DNA of 64,000 bases from Nectonema munidae (GCA_030549495.1 JAUIRK010000909.1:728001-792000); one strand, 5' to 3'. Shown: positions 21,733 to 37,100, counted from the stretch's first letter. Translations and numbers: made by a program. Notes: generated by a model from the sequence alone, not told the origin.

Positions 21733-22172
21733 TCAAGCAAGGTCAATGCATTCTTCATTGTCAATGATCATACGAATGTAGACGATGTCTTCGGACGGGA
21801 AGAGTGAATCTGACGAGGATACAGACGCACTCACTTTGCGTTTTTGAGGAGACACTGTGATGTAGTTTTCTAGGCTTTGCTGTTTCATGGGCGACTTTGG
21901 CAGGGATGTAGGCACCAACTTTTTTGTTTTAGAAGAGCGCCGAGATTGGCTAGCAGTCCTCTTTTGGGGGGATGTTGTGCCCACTTTTTTATCCACCAAA
22001 CTCTTTAGTTTCTCTTGATGCAAGGAATTTAAAAGAACATTTGCTACCGGAACAACCTGACTTGACCCCAATGATTTTCCACCTTGAAATGCAGTAAAAA
22101 TACGTTCTTTAATGATGGGTAATTTCACTATAATTTGATTCTTACCAAAAATATGCCCAAAACTTTTAAAAT
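21733..22172 (-). CDS. SPRTN: SPRTN exon 6 (SHP and PIP motifs, stop)
   Basis: It joins codon 239 (A|AT) after an acceptor AAATCAAG. The disordered tail has FQGGKSLG (binding motif for the p97/VCP ATPase), a basic SPQKR and SRRSSKTKK stretch, the PIP-like QQSLENYI followed by SPQKRK, and it ends at NEECIDLA. Assignment to SPRTN rests on phase, strand, order and these two motifs together. An inner donor-like GTATGA about 40 bases before the stop could allow an alternative end. Confidence 0.85.
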
Positions 22173-25100
22173 CTTGATTTTTAAAACAAATTAAAAATAA
22201 AATGATTTATTTCAATGTTTGTGAAACTATTTAGAAGAGAGAATAATTTTTTAGTTGTATTCATTTGATATATTTATTATTATACCTTCAAAAGCTGAAA
22301 TATACTAAAATCTCAAAACTTTTGCAAACCTTATTTTTTTTAAAAGAAATCAAAAATAATGTCATGTATTTTATTGTTTTAACTATTTAGCTTTTGCAAT
22401 CAAAAATAAATAAAATATATTTTTTATTGATTAATTATGAGTTCAAAAAACCGAATTTCGTTATAAAGGCAAACCATCTAGACTACAAAAATAGGACGAT
22501 CGCACACCGACTCCCATTATAAGAAGGGGAAAGCCTTTTGGCGCGCCTTAATAATTTGAGGCTGGCATAGTGTTTAGTCTATTTTCATTGTGCTACCTTT
22601 ATCATAACAATAATTTCATCTTATTGAATACGTTGGGCAAAAATCTTTGACTTGACAGCGGGTAAATCAAATCTTACAATTGTGAATCACTGAGTGTACA
22701 CGCCAACTTTGAAAACAAGCAGAAATAAGGTTTAAAGCATGAATTGTGCACATTGACGTAGATAAATAACGACATGACATCTACCAATATAAATTAGTGA
22801 GATACTGATATAACTTTTTAGTAATAAAATTGGTATTTTATTTGATTTGAGATGTTAGGAAGTAAATGAATAAATTTATTTATTTCACATTACAACGCAA
22901 AATTAAAAAAAAATACATCAAGTTATTCAATACAGAAAATGGATTAGCAGATTGCGGATCAACAACAAAGTACAAAGTACACGGACAAAGTGGTATTTAT
23001 GCATTTCTTTCATAAAATTCTTAATATTTTCCCACGTTTCAGAAAATTTTTAATTTTATTAAGAACTCACACCTCTCCTTTGAAGTTACTCGCCCCCTAC
23101 CTCCCCCTAATGCCCTTAGGTATTAATCCACTGATATAAATTAAGCTTGAAATATCTCATAATAAGTAAGCGTGTTTACTACAGATACAACGCGAATGTA
23201 ATATTTATGAAAAAATTCGCTTTTAAACACATGTGTTGTTTTAGGGGTTCATCAACGTGTTGCGGTGTCTGGAGTTGTCCATTTTTAAATATGAAAGGAA
23301 TCGGAGTCAGTATCTAACAAAACTTAGGAGCTAGAGTCAGTTTTTTTATAAGTATTAAAAAGGGAATTTTTTAATAAAAAAAAAATTTTTTTGTAAGCAT
23401 ATGGCGTGTGCCTTATTTAGTCGACGTTGGAAGCGAAGGGTTGGCGTTAACTTTATTAAGCTTTTTAGTATTTGGAGGCAGAGTCGGGTATTTTGGCTGG
23501 GAATCCACAACCCCACAACCAACTATTGCTTTATTCTTCGAAAACTTATTCTAACGCAGTTAATAATCCATTTTTACCTGAAAAAGCGGACGTAATTAAG
23601 TCATTTAAAAAAATTACCTCACGTGTGCATACCCACAAAAATGTACCCTCCAGATGTGTGCGAGTAGATAATGGATTGCGTAAGTAGCTATAATGACAGT
23701 CATAAAAACACGCAACTAAAAAGCAACAAATTCAAAATCAATCAACGTAATTCAACGCGAAAAAATAAATGCTCCCTCATGCTAGAAGTAAATTCTGATC
23801 TCCATATAAAATTGCGCAAGACATATGAGTCACAATAAGTAAGCATTTTTTTTAAGAAACAAATAGTGATAAATAAAAAGTTACATCGACGTGAGCTCAA
23901 ATTGAATGCAGCAGAACTTTCTTTAGACTAAAATATCTTCTGTTCTTAGTAACACGATCTGTAACCAAAAGATTTGTTTCTCTGCAACCACTTATATTTT
24001 CTGATTTATTATGTTAGATATGTTAGTTTGGTCTTGATCTTATAACTTAGGTATCATTGAAAGTGCCTACTTGTGAACTATTTTCAACAAATTTCTCTAC
24101 AAACTTTTTTTTATTTTTCTACAATTAAATTTTATAAAATTTCATTTTTATATTTTTATTTTTCATAGTTTATTCTAATATATAGGTTTTTTTGAAGATA
24201 TTTAAAAAAATGATACTTTTGAGAGTTTTGTTTTCATTTGAAATCATTTGAGGATTAATAATTTTTTCATTCATTAGTTATATTGCTTTATTTGAAATAA
24301 AATAGCATTGGTTAATTTTTAATTTAACAATCAATTGGAAATAATTAAATTTAATGAATATATTTTATAATATACTGCCCCAAAGGATCGGTTTTTCAAT
24401 AAATTAAATTTTTTTTGAATAGTTAAGTATAAATTAAAAAAAAAATAACATCAAACATTTATTACAATCAAACAAATCTTCGAACATACGATAAATGTGT
24501 GTATACAAAATGATTTTAAAAATATTCATCACATCCAAGTCTCTAAGCTTTACCTTGACTCTTCAATTATATTAACCTTGTTTGCACTGATATACGAGCA
24601 TTCTATCATAAGCCCTTTTTAGAAGTATACTTCTATAAGGCATATATGCTCGTAGTAATGCTTTGATTGAAGAAATGAGTGAGTAAAAATTGATACTTCA
24701 GACTAAACTATCAATCGTAATAAAGTTTCCTTATTTGGGGAATGTAGAGAGAGCAAGGCGATTTCCGCGGGAAGAAGTTTTACTGTACTCCCGTTACAAT
24801 TCTTTGTCACTCTCGACGTCAGCAAAATATTTCATTTCAACTTTTTGTAATAAACGCATTTTAAAATGTTAATTGCTTTGCAGCATTGCTTTTATCACAA
24901 TATTAACAAGTATTACAGATGAACAAAATTTGTCTCCGTTCCTTGTTATATGAGTTATATCTAATTAGCAGGACAATCAATATTCCCCCTGTAGGTCATG
25001 TTTTTGTCTAATATTGAACGTTTTTTAAGGTTAATAAAGCATCATTTTATGCTTTATAAATAGTAAGTTTTTAAATACAAAGTATAGAAAAGTAGGAATT

Positions 25101-28100
25101 TTCAAAATGTTAAGTCTTTTCTGTCTGTCTTTTATTTAAAAATAAAGTTTTCGTAAATATCATTTCTCCAAAAACTAGAAAAAGCGAATCAAGTAAAAGC
25201 AACCAGGTAAATATGATCCATCTTAAAGTGCAGGAAGTAAAGAAGATTCCTCTGTAAATACACCAAGTAAAGATATCTCTGTGATTAAAAAATCATTTTA
25301 AAATATATTTGCTTTAAAACTGATTTATTTTTGATATTATTTTAATGTAAATTAGGCAAAGATAATCCCTTTGTAAATATTTCCAGTAAAGATGATCCCT
25401 CTATCTTAAAATAATGGGGATAGCCCTTACTAGATCCGAAAAAGTACTGTCAAAGGACAGAAATTTTTTAGATTATTTTTTAATATATTTTAGCAATGAA
25501 TAAAAAAACTTATAAACATTATTTGTTGGTTTAAATGTCCATTTAAAAAACTATAAGCTATTTTCGATCAAAACCCACACTAGATGTATCAAATGAAGAA
25601 AAGCATCCCAAATTTGTTGTCACGAAGAAAGTCCACTCTCCCCTCAAAAAGTTAGCCATCAAAAGTGTCTAACTAAAAATCCTTATCAAAAAAGATTTTA
25701 TATCGAAAGTTGATTTCAATTACAAACTTAATTCCCAAAGTAATAAGGAATATTAGATAAAAAAATTATAGAATTTATTTTTAAAAGTATAAAACTAATG
25801 AATAATATAATTAAAATTCATGAAGATTTCCACTTTTGTGTGATTAGAGTGAACTGATAATGTCCATCATTTTTTAATATCTTTTTAATTCAATTTATAA
25901 TAATTAGAAAAAAGCAATAAACACCACTTTCAGCATTTTAAATGAATATAGGAAAAGGTAACGTGAGGTGTTTTCATTGAGAAGGCACAATTGCGCAATT
26001 TGTATCGAACTATGAAGAAAGTAGGCTTGATGGGTATCGAACCCAAGACCTTGAGTTATCGAATCCAGCATCTAACCAACCTCACTCACGCCCCTTTGCC
26101 TATATATTCTAATCAGGCAAATAAACAAAACTTATTTACTCTCATTTTGCGAGGATGAAGAATCAGTTTTGGATGTTGAAGGCTCTTTGACCTTAATGAA
26201 TTTGCCATGACAAGAAGCCTTGTGAGACTGATACCAAAAATCTTGTCTGGATGGAGCACGGTTCATGGCACGTTTGACAAACCCATAAAACGGAGGCCTA
26301 AAGCGACAAGGTCCATCACATCGCCACCAATGCTGCCGGTAGTACGATACTTCAGAGTGAAAAGAATGATAAATCTAAAGGAATATCATAAATCGAAAAA
26401 AGTTTTTACTCAAATCTTATATATCAATATTATAACTTGATTCAATACAAAATCACAAAGATGTGCATCCAAATTGTTCAAGGTCAATTTATCCCCTAAT
26501 TTATAAATTATTAAGATTTGCTTATACCAGAGCTGCTTTTAATGCGCTAATTAACGGAGTTAAAATACTTGCTAATCTTGATTGGAAGCAAAAGAAATTG
26601 GGACAGAAGACAGGGAAAGATAAAGCCCATAATTTGGTAAAGAAATGAATGCAAACGAACTCTAAAGGCTTTCTGGCAGAAGTTGCTTTTTTAGGTGAGA
26701 ACATTTTCCTGGGTTTGTTTATCAAATTTAAGACAGCAATTCACTACAATGCAGCAGTTGAACGCTTATTTTCTATGTTGGATAATGGGTCGGATTTATT
26801 GAATGTAACGACATTTGTAGGTTGTATATAATCACTGAAACGTGTGTACGAAGAAAACTTAAGTGTAATCTTGTAAGCTACAATGGTCAAGTAAACGAAT
26901 CTGGTTTCTTCAAGCCGGTAAAAAGAATAATCAATCAGAAGATATCTAATATAAATGATTTATTAAGCGCAGCCGTTTTCACCGTTGTCGTTAAAGGGGT
27001 GAGAATAACGTGTAGTGGGTGGGTGTAGTGCCCAGCATCTGGTGTGCTCTAGCGCGTGGTACTGCTTGGTGAAAGAGCATATGGAGTGTTATTTTTTGTG
27101 CATGAGTATAACTGTAGCTATAGGAGAGTTATCGTGTTGATGAGTTATTTGATGTTTAGATACACAGCAGGAACAAGTATGCATATGTTGATGTTGTTGT
27201 TAGCCTCTAGAGATTATACTATCTTTATAATCTATCGATATAATCTAACGAATTATATAAAGTATAATCTATCGGTTCAAAACAAAGCTTTGTTTACTGA
27301 GAGAGTATTTCCATAAAAGCAAATACTCTCAGGGAAAAGTCATATGTTGATGTCTTGCTGATTACCAACTTTCAAGGAAGGGAAGGTTTTCTCTAGATAG
27401 GAAGTTACTACTATTTTGCTGTTTGCAAAGTTAAATTTTTGTTTAGGTTTATTTTTAATGTGTTCTATTATCATTTTAGAGTATCTGTTTATTTAAGCAG
27501 GTTTTTTATGAACTTGCGAAATAGATGTTTGTATTCGTGTAGTTTGTTGGATAGGCGTCTCTCTGTTCTACGAATATATACTATATCGTAGTTATTTAGT
27601 AAATACAATTTTTACTTAAGTTTTATTTACTATAATAGACAATGGAACAACCTATATCCTTTGTTTGTGACATTGTTTTTCATGTTTAATCAAAGGATCC
27701 TTAAATAAGGACTTTTTAAACAAACTTTCCAATAAATGCCCTATTTTCATGGTTTTTTCAGCACTGGTGTATATTGGGTACAAAGATCGGACAAAATAAG
27801 TCCTCATTGATCGCCCAATTTTATAAGACTTGTGTTTGAAAATAAAATTTTTATATTCTTCATATGCATACACTATTTCTCATATCAATAAGTGCACTAA
27901 ATTGTTTCTGATATAACTTCTTCTTCCATTGAAAACTTCCATTGATATGAAAATGATATTACTCTTCCATTAATATGACTGAAATATAAATTGTTATCAG
28001 AACTCTTCTTACTATTTCTGACAACATTGACTCAAGTGAGAGAAGTATTCCAACGCTTAAACTTATCAAGATATAAACAGAATCTACTATCTCACAGAAA

Positions 28101-31100
28101 AGGCTCAATGAATTGTCCAACTCCTTTGCATCGAAAAGATTCAGAAGCGTAGACAGAGGATAGGCATTGCTATGGCCGTAAAAAAATTGCGCTCGTCCTG
28201 GTCCAAATTTGTGGCTATGCCATTGGATAGATATTACAATAAGTTAATCAAAGATTTTGCTTCGACTTTTTATCACGCAACATTTTTCAGACATACGATT
28301 TTCATATTCTCTATTAAAAAAATTACTCTATAATCTAGGCTTAAATTTCAACAAAATTGAATATGCACCGAAAGAAAATTATTTTTGTTTGAATATGATG
28401 TGAGCTCTATTTCAAAACTACTGATTTCAGTTTTTCCAAATATTGCAGATAGAAAATATGCGTGACAAATGATTAATTTTTGCAAGAAACCTTTCAGCTG
28501 TTAACACTCATCTTGAATAAGAGTATATACCCTTTAAAAAATGAGGAAAACTTTAAAAAGAAGTAAAATTCCAACTTTGAAGTAGAACTAATAGCATGGG
28601 TTATACATACTCGATTAATCTCTTTACATGCCTAAATGTGATCTGAAAAGAAGTACTTACGGTTAATTACTTTTTTTATTACAAGCGCCTCTATAATGCT
28701 TCAGCTGTATACAACATTAATTCTGAAGAAAGAAATTTAGTAGACTACGTGAGAAAAAGTGCTGAATCCTGAATGTCAACGAATGCTCTCGATTTGATGG
28801 TGAAACAAATTTTTTAGATAAAAAATGAAATGTTTTCTTTTTTACAAATATTTACAAGTGTGCAAATAGAAATGCTATCTTACATGCTGTTCGCTTCAAA
28901 ATGTTTCACTATAAATTATTCGATTTTCTAACTCAGGATCATTTTATTTGCCTTGTTGATGCATATTTCTTTTTCAATAACAATCCAATACCATCAATGG
29001 CTGCTGCTCGTCTCTTGCACTCTCATTTTAATTGCTAAGATGCATAAGTTTTCAAAAATTAACTTTCAGCTACGAATACTTCAGATGCTGATTACCATTG
29101 TACAAATGAATTCTGAATTACGTTTCATGAAGAAAAAGATTAGAAGATCGTTCAAGTGATAAATAAGGGTGATATTTTCTTTGAGCATGTATTGAAATAA
29201 AACTCGATTCACTTAAGGGTCCAAACTTTTAAAAAACTATAATCGGTCTAATTTTATCACGAAAGTAAAATAAATGAGGAAGATATACTTTAAACTGAAA
29301 AACCTGGTGTGCATTTTGAGAAAAGAATTTCGGTTTCTAATTGTAGAATGGAAATGGCGAAACACGGTAACCTAGTTCTCACAAATCGTGCTTATACATT
29401 TTATAACATGAGTGATTTCTAAAAATATACTGTGCTTTGTCATTTTCTTTGCGACAAAATAAATAAAAGCATTCACGCGCATATTTTTATGGACATTTAG
29501 TAGCGGCAAGTCAATTCGGCCTCTAAATATATTGATACTAATATTGCCTTAAGGCCAAAATGACCACATGTCGAATTATTTAGACAACGGAAGTGTCTTG
29601 AGGCTGAATTGTTCCTGAACCGATTTAATACACTTTTGCATTTGGGGAACAACTGGAATCGTTTAGCTAAAAATAACCCATTTCATCAGAGAAAAAGTAG
29701 ACGAGATTAGGTAATTTGATGAAAATGTAAGTTAAAATCGAAAAAACGCTTGATGAACTGACGTGGGATAGAAAAAATATTCATTTCAGGAGCTGTACAA
29801 AAGTATGAAGTTGCTTTAAGGCGTATTAAATTTTAAATTATAATACTTTTAGTCTACAAAGGGCGTGAGTTACAAAATGCAAGAATAAAAGAAATTTCGT
29901 ATTTTCAAACTTTCTTTCATACCCTAAAATCGTATCGGAATAAAAAAATACGATATTTAAAAGGGGGCATACTAATTTTGGAAAAAAAAATCGAAACTCA
30001 ATAACTTTAATCAAAGATGATCAAAAGGATTTGTTTGATATTTTTTATCTTGCGAATAAATGTCCGGTATATTGTTAAGACAGTTATTGTATATAAATAT
30101 CATGTTTTTACCTTTATTTTTATATATTATTCAAAATTCCATTGTTGCAACGTAAAAAAGAGTGCTCTCAATTATGTCCTTTTATCGCTTAAAACGTATT
30201 TCAAATCACAAAAATTCGTAATTTCGAAATGCAGAAAGCGTTTGAATAATTACTTTTCTCTTGTATATAAATTAAGTAAATAAGTTAATTTGCTAATCAA
30301 TCTTTTTTATAATTAGATGCGATTTAATATCACTGATTTATACAATATATAAAATTCTTTATGAATTATATTACGTGTGTTTGTGGTGAAGAAATAAATC
30401 ACAAATCCTTATTGATTAGAATATGTTATCATCACTCAAGTAATGTGCTTCAACTTGATAAATACAACTCACAGGTTCGATAAGATAAATCGTACCAAAG
30501 ATGGAAATCGTGATGAACTTTTATATTTATCGTAGTTTCATTTTTTTTTCTTACGTAAAAAAGCTATCATATAGTACCGTAATTTGGAAACGTAAGGAAC
30601 CGTATGCCACCACTGCTTATAAAACTCTATACTATTCGAGTATAGAAGTTGTATTTTTTTAATACCCTTAGATTTTTAGTGCAAAATAAACGAATATATG
30701 ACATCTTTAATACCGTTATGCTAAGCCCAGTCATGTTGTTTATTCGATGCATGTGGAAGCAGAAATTAGGTCCATGTCCATCACGGTCCTATTTCAAATA
30801 CAAAAGTAATGTTTTGAGGAAAATAATATTAATAAAATTGATTAAATTCTTACGCGGTTGTTTTTTGTAAGGAATAAATAGGCGTGTATCATTTCGTGCT
30901 TGAAAACGAAAAAAGAATGAGAATAGAAAACGCAAATTATTATTCAAGATATTCTTACCAAAAGAGTTTCCACCAAATCTTTTTTAGGCCGTAACTTCAA
31001 CAAAGGTTCGCTCAAGCTGATTGAACAGAAGCGTTCTCTCTTTGAATATCTGCAAAGCCCGGCACATCTGTCATGAAATAAGTTACATTTTTTATTATTC

Positions 31101-34100
31101 TCAAAATTAAAAATAAAAATTTTACAGCAAAATAATCGGAATTGAAATGGAGTTCTACTTGGCAACATAATTTGGGGAAATTTTAGCATGATCCAATTCC
31201 ACTATTAATTAAACATGCTATTATAGTAATAATGGCTTCGATAAAATTTATCGTGATACGAAGATCCATAGAAGCACACTAAGGAAAAACTAATTCAAGG
31301 TGAAAATATATCAGAAAATGCATTATAAATGAAAACAACGCCGTCAATGGAAGTATTTTAAATAGAAAAATCGGCATTGGAATATTCTTCCTTTTAGAAG
31401 AATCAAAGCTTGTCCTTATACTAAAATTTTATGTTGAGAAAAAACCAAAAATACACGCCATTTTTTAGAGATGCTTAACACAACGATGGCACTCATTTTA
31501 CAGAGTTGACATCTCAAGCACCGATGGATTCGTTTCTGGTTCAGCCTTTTTCACTAAAATGACCTCGGCCAACACCAGCAGATTATTTTAGTAGCCATTT
31601 GTAACATAGAGCAGATGTTAATTTATTTTAGTGACAGAAAAATGTATAAATGCTATAAGTAACTATAACTTATTTCACCACCATAGTACAAAAACGATTT
31701 GTAAGTTTCAATACAGCTTTGGAGTTATACTCAGGCATATGAAAATACCTTTCTTCAATTCATAGTTACGTTAGATTTCTAAATAAGTATATACATGGAA
31801 ATCAGAGCCCTCATAAGCCTATGTGGCGCCCCAGGACAAAAGTCTCAATGACACTCATAGGGAAAAATGTGAGAGAAGCTCTCCCCCTTACATCCTGTAA
31901 ATGATTTGTCCAGTCCATGGGCTCACTTGACTTTTATGATTAAAGTAAATCTGAATTACAATTTAGAAAATTCTTACAAAATGAATGAATATCAGATTAT
32001 ATAATTACATCAACATTTTTTGTATTTTACCGAGAGCAGTCTTCAATGACAACGTCAGAATATATCTGCATCATATTTGATAGCATGTTTTAAGAATTTA
32101 TTCCAATTTCTAACAAAGGATTCATATATTATGTTCACCCCCTACTCCAATGTGATTTCATGAGTGTAGGCGAAAAACCCTTTAACCCCCCCCCCCCCTC
32201 CCCACCCAATGAATCTGAATTCTCTCAATTCGATAACTTTTTTCGATTATTTAAAAGACTTTTTTGTGAGTAAATTTTAAATATTACTTTTCTTGTTTTA
32301 ACGCAGAGTTTTTATATGAACATTTGAAATAAATATTTTTTTTTATTAATTTTCGGTTAATTTGATATGATAGTGAATCCAAATTTTAGCCAACGTTGAT
32401 CGGAAGTAATAATATAGACAGGAATTGAACAAGGACCGACCTATTTTTCAGCTTGGGTATATTTTTTATGGCAATAACTCTTATAAGATACTTTTTCTTA
32501 AGGCCCAGGGAGTATCCCTAACACAATAGAATGCACACTTTATGATAAATACCTCGATCATATTGGCTAGATATAATTAAACAATAGAACCTTTGATTAC
32601 AGAATTCAAATGTATAGCATCTTTATTCAGCAATATTCATTTTATTTAATGTTTGGGTTAACAAGATTGCATTGAATTTTATTCATTAAGGTTATTTGTT
32701 TTTAAAAGCTATGAGACTTTTTCGATATTGTGGATAATGATGAGCATTAGCTTTGACTTTACGTAAGATACGATTTAACCCAATAGGCTCTACTCATTTA
32801 GGTACAGTAAAAGTACCCAAGTTATTTATATTTGAGGTTTGTAACAAATTTTCTTTGGAAAAGATCATTGTTTGCTTTCCTATTTTAGAAATCTGGTTTG
32901 ATAACATTTCGTTGTTATAAAATTTAACAGTGATATAAATTTTAAGTGACAAAAGGTCTCAGTACAGAGTAATCAATTCACCTAATCTAGAGGACAACCT
33001 CTGTATCGCCGTCGGCCGTATTTAAAAATTTACAGATTTAAGGAGCTTATTAGTAAAGTAAAATGGACAATACTTAAAACAAGAAAGACAAAAGTTTTAA
33101 AGAAGCGAAGAATATGTTCTTTGCCGATATTAAAAAAAATAAGCTTAGATTCCATTGAAAATTTATTGATTCATCTTTTTAGCATATGATAAAACAAATT
33201 ATTTTTCTTCATAAAATTCTTAAATTCTAATGTACATTTATTTAAACATCTGTAAGAAAATGCAATAATGAAGTAATATTGTAGATAATAAAACTTCTTT
33301 TAAAAATAATTACCAGATTCACATTTATTATTATACACTCGAAACAATAAATATAAAGACAAGGTAACTTCAATCTTCAAAATTTAATATACGATTTCAA
33401 ATGTGGACATTAAAACGAGAAAGAAAAAAAAGCCATTTGGGTTAAAATAGTTTCTACGGTATATGATGAGATGAAGTTTGCATATCTAAAATTTTACATT
33501 GCATGCGGTCCGTAGGCCGTAGTTAGCCCACCACTGTCCTAACCAATGCATTTGATACTAACCAGCTTATTCACAATTGGAGAGAGGAGATGTTGAGAAA
33601 AATCTTTTGGCTCCTGAATTTCTTTGTAAATAAATCGATATCTTGTCCGTGACATTTCATAGTGCTTCTGCTTTCTGGTTCAAACACCAATGAAAATGCA
33701 CGAAGTTATACATTACAAAATATTTATATTATATGTAAATTCAAAATATTTATGCCATATTTAAAAAATCTTTGAATTTGGTTGAAAGTTTGCTAATCTG
33801 GGAGCATGTGGTGACGAGCATCTGACTGAGTGTGTCTTAATGAAGTTTAGGGTGGCGAAATTGGCTGTGTAGAGCAGTGGTCCGCAAATTACCCCATTGA
33901 GGTAAAACTATATTTTCTGGGGGTAATAATGGCTTTGGATTTAAAAATATTATATTTTTTTAGAAAAGTAATACAAACATAGATGAAATAATAATGCTAA
34001 TTCTAATAATTCTATACATATTAGTTAAAAACAAGTAAATCTTTAGTTTTAATTTAAACTTTTTTTATTTTGAAAAATTATACTATGTTAATATTTGATT

Positions 34101-37100
34101 TTTAAAAAGATGTCATTTTTTAAAATAGTGTATTTTTTCGGTTTTTTATATTATTTTAGGTTAATTTTTGTTTTAAAATAAACTTCATAGTACTGTTTAA
34201 TTTGTTATTTGTCGTTCTTTAACTTTTTTTATTTAAATTTTCAATTTTTTATCTAGTTTTTACAATTTTTAGTCTTGATTAAATTTTACCTAACTGGTCA
34301 ATATTTGTTAGTTATTCACACATTTTTTCCAAAGACATCATCTACAAAAAAAAAGAGTAAGAAAAATCACTTTCTTAATTATGGTTTTAAACAAATAGAA
34401 GAAAAAGAAGTGATGAAACCACAAATGTGTTGTCGGTGGAAAATTGCTGACGAGGGAATCATTTAAGAAAAATCAATTGAAAAAACACTTATTAAGTTTG
34501 CATCCTAATCTATCGTCTAAAAACAAAGAGTATTTTGAAAATTCCGTCAAAAGGAAAGACTGGATTGCAACTTTGGAGATTGATAAGATCAAGTTTTAGC
34601 GTTAAGGGCTAGAAGTGTATTGAAGCTTTGAAGTGTATTGATTGATTGCCAAAAGCAAAAAACCATATACAATCGGAGAACAATTAGTCAAGTCTTCAGC
34701 TATGAAAATGGTAGAGATTAGGTGTGGTCAAAAAGAAGTTATGAAGCTTAACCTAATACCTTTGTCTGAGAAAGTAGGGAAAGAAAGAATTTCCTTTTTA
34801 GCAGATAATGTGTTATTTCATCAATAAAAGGAAGTAGATGTTTTGCTATTCAACTACTGATGTGGGTAATACTTCACAGGTGATGATATATGCTCATTTC
34901 AGAGGTTTACATACTTTTTAAGATTTATTGATGTGGTTTCCACTATAGTTGCAATGTCGTGAGAATTGATATATTCAATAAAGCTAATGAATCTTTTATC
35001 AATGCTGACCTAAAGTGGGAAAACTGTATTGCCGTGTCTCTTCACGGAGCACCATCGATGTTGGATCATGTTAGTGGTTTTAGTCAGAGCAAAAGATTAA
35101 AAAATCGAAGTAATTGCGGTAATTGTTTAAAAAAAATAGAAACAGTTATACATGATGCTGTTGAAATTGTCAATTTTGGTAAAGGAAGTCCATTGAGCAG
35201 GCGAATATTTCGAGAATTAGGTAAAGATTTTCAAGCTGAATACACGCAGCAACTACTGTATCATACGGAAGAATAAGGTGGCTCTAATATGGAAACGTTT
35301 TAAACAGACTATGGGCACTCATAACTGAACTTCACATTTTTCTTGCAGAACAAAATACTCTTTTAGCTGATAAATTTAAAAAGCAGGTATGGTTAGCAAA
35401 TCTAGCTAATTTAGCTGATATTTTTGAGTATGTCAATAAACTAAACCACGAATTGCAAGAAATAATGTCAACATAATTTCAGCTTTTCAATCAAAACTTT
35501 CATTATGGATATTATATAAAGCAAAAGAATAAAAGATTTTTCAAGATTGTCTTTGTTCTTGGAAGATTTTTGTCATGTCACTTTTTTCGACACTTTCGAT
35601 ACCATTATAGATCATCTCACCAAACTACAACTCTGTTTTGTATATTATTTTCATGAACAAAATCAGGGTACTGCTAGTTGGATCATAGATCCTTTTAAAT
35701 GTGAGCTTTGTGATGTGCCAGAGGAACATGATGGTCTTCCTGAGTCCCTTCTTGAACACCGATCTAACAATGAAGTTCGTGAATTTGAAAATAAAATTAA
35801 TGTCATGTTTTTGGATGTCATCTTCTGTAAAGTCATTCACAGTGGCACAAATACAAGCCATAAAAAATTGCTGCCTTTTTCATGTGAGGAAGGATTTTCA
35901 ACCCTGATAAACATAAAAACAAAGCAAAGAAACCGGTTGAACCCTGAAGACTGCCTTTGAATTGCTGTGACATTAAAGCACCTAACTTTGTTTTAATTCT
36001 TACAAACTTAAAGCAATAATCGTTTTTCAAAACATAGTAAAACTGTTTGAAAAGTTTTTTCAATTGAAGATTTGGTTTTTATATTTCATATTTTTTGTTT
36101 TTATTGTCGAAAATTGGAGAATTTTAAACCTAAAGATTTTTCACATGAATCAGGAATCAGTGGAGTTGACGGTTTTGAAAAAAAAAGAAACAGTGTCGAA
36201 TTTAGTTTGAGTAAAATAAGAAACAGAGTCAGAATTTACAATGAAAATATAATAAACTTAAGGGGTCTTGACCTTTCTTTTTTTCTCCTTTTCCTAATTT
36301 TTAAAAAAATTCTTAGTCTAAATCAAAATTAAGTACTTTAAACCTTTAAGTATTTTTACAGTCGGAGTTGTACTTTTAAATAAGTTTTAGTTAGAATCAA
36401 GTTTTTATCCAAAATGGAAGAGTTAAGTATTCCTCAAAATCCTTAACTCTCTAATGTGGCTGAAAATTTGGGAGCGACTTTAAAAGCGTAAGAGAAATAA
36501 TGAGATTGAAGAGTTATACGGACAGCTTGAAAATTTTTAATGCATGGGGTAAAAGCTTGATTGAGAAAAGTTTCTTTGGGTAATCGATAAAAAGTGTGCT
36601 ATTTTTTTGGGGCTCTAGAGCAGTGGTTCCCAACCGGGGGTCCATGGAAGAATTTCAAGGGGTCCATGGAAATTCTACTTCAAACTTCTTATGCTTAATC
36701 TCCTTTAATATACTTCTATTTTCCAAATCAATATAAATATATATATTTAGAGCTTTTTTAAATAAATATTTTCTTCCCTTTTTTAAAGTTTCATATTTTG
36801 AATCTTTATGTATGCTTTTTATTAGTTACAATATTTTTGAAAAATTTATATTTTAATTGGAAAAAATTTTATTCACATTTTATGTCAGGCTTTACGATTT
36901 CTCTGATTTCATATGAATAAGCATACGATTTAATAAGATGACTACAATAATTTTTTGCATAAAAATCTTTGATTAAATTTGTTGGCTCAAACTATTCAGG
37001 TGTAGGGGTCCACAGGTAAAAAAGTGACTGAAAAAGGGGGAACGGGATAAAAAAGGTTGGGAACCACTGCTCTAGAGTGTTCTCTAGTGTAGGGGCTTGT

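Larger units (their letters stand above)
22173..26139 (-). other. SPRTN intron 5
   Basis: A 3967-bp intron. It holds a SINE (25951-26100), a 62-bp hairpin (24593-24654) and a weak tandem repeat (25200-25410). GGAGTC-type hAT debris lies near 23260-23340. No independent gene is supported; open frames at 23401-23687 lack motifs. Confidence 0.75.

Noticed and set aside
21733-22126. Stand-alone small gene starting at a GTG codon
   Set aside because: The frame continues upstream to a phase-matching acceptor at 22172 and carries SPRTN motifs, so it is the last SPRTN exon.
26016-26100. Functional tRNA gene on the minus strand
   Set aside because: The T-arm is good but the acceptor and anticodon arms do not pair, and the body downstream is shared with other SINE copies.
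27000-27620. Possible long-terminal-repeat-like segment
   Set aside because: No second copy, no primer-binding or polypurine site and no coding domains were seen; only suggestive composition.
31068-31189. Start of the open frame at 30944-31189 (MLKFPQIM...) as a separate gene
   Set aside because: Only 30959-31067 is conserved SPRTN sequence after a good acceptor; the upstream residues are intron translation.
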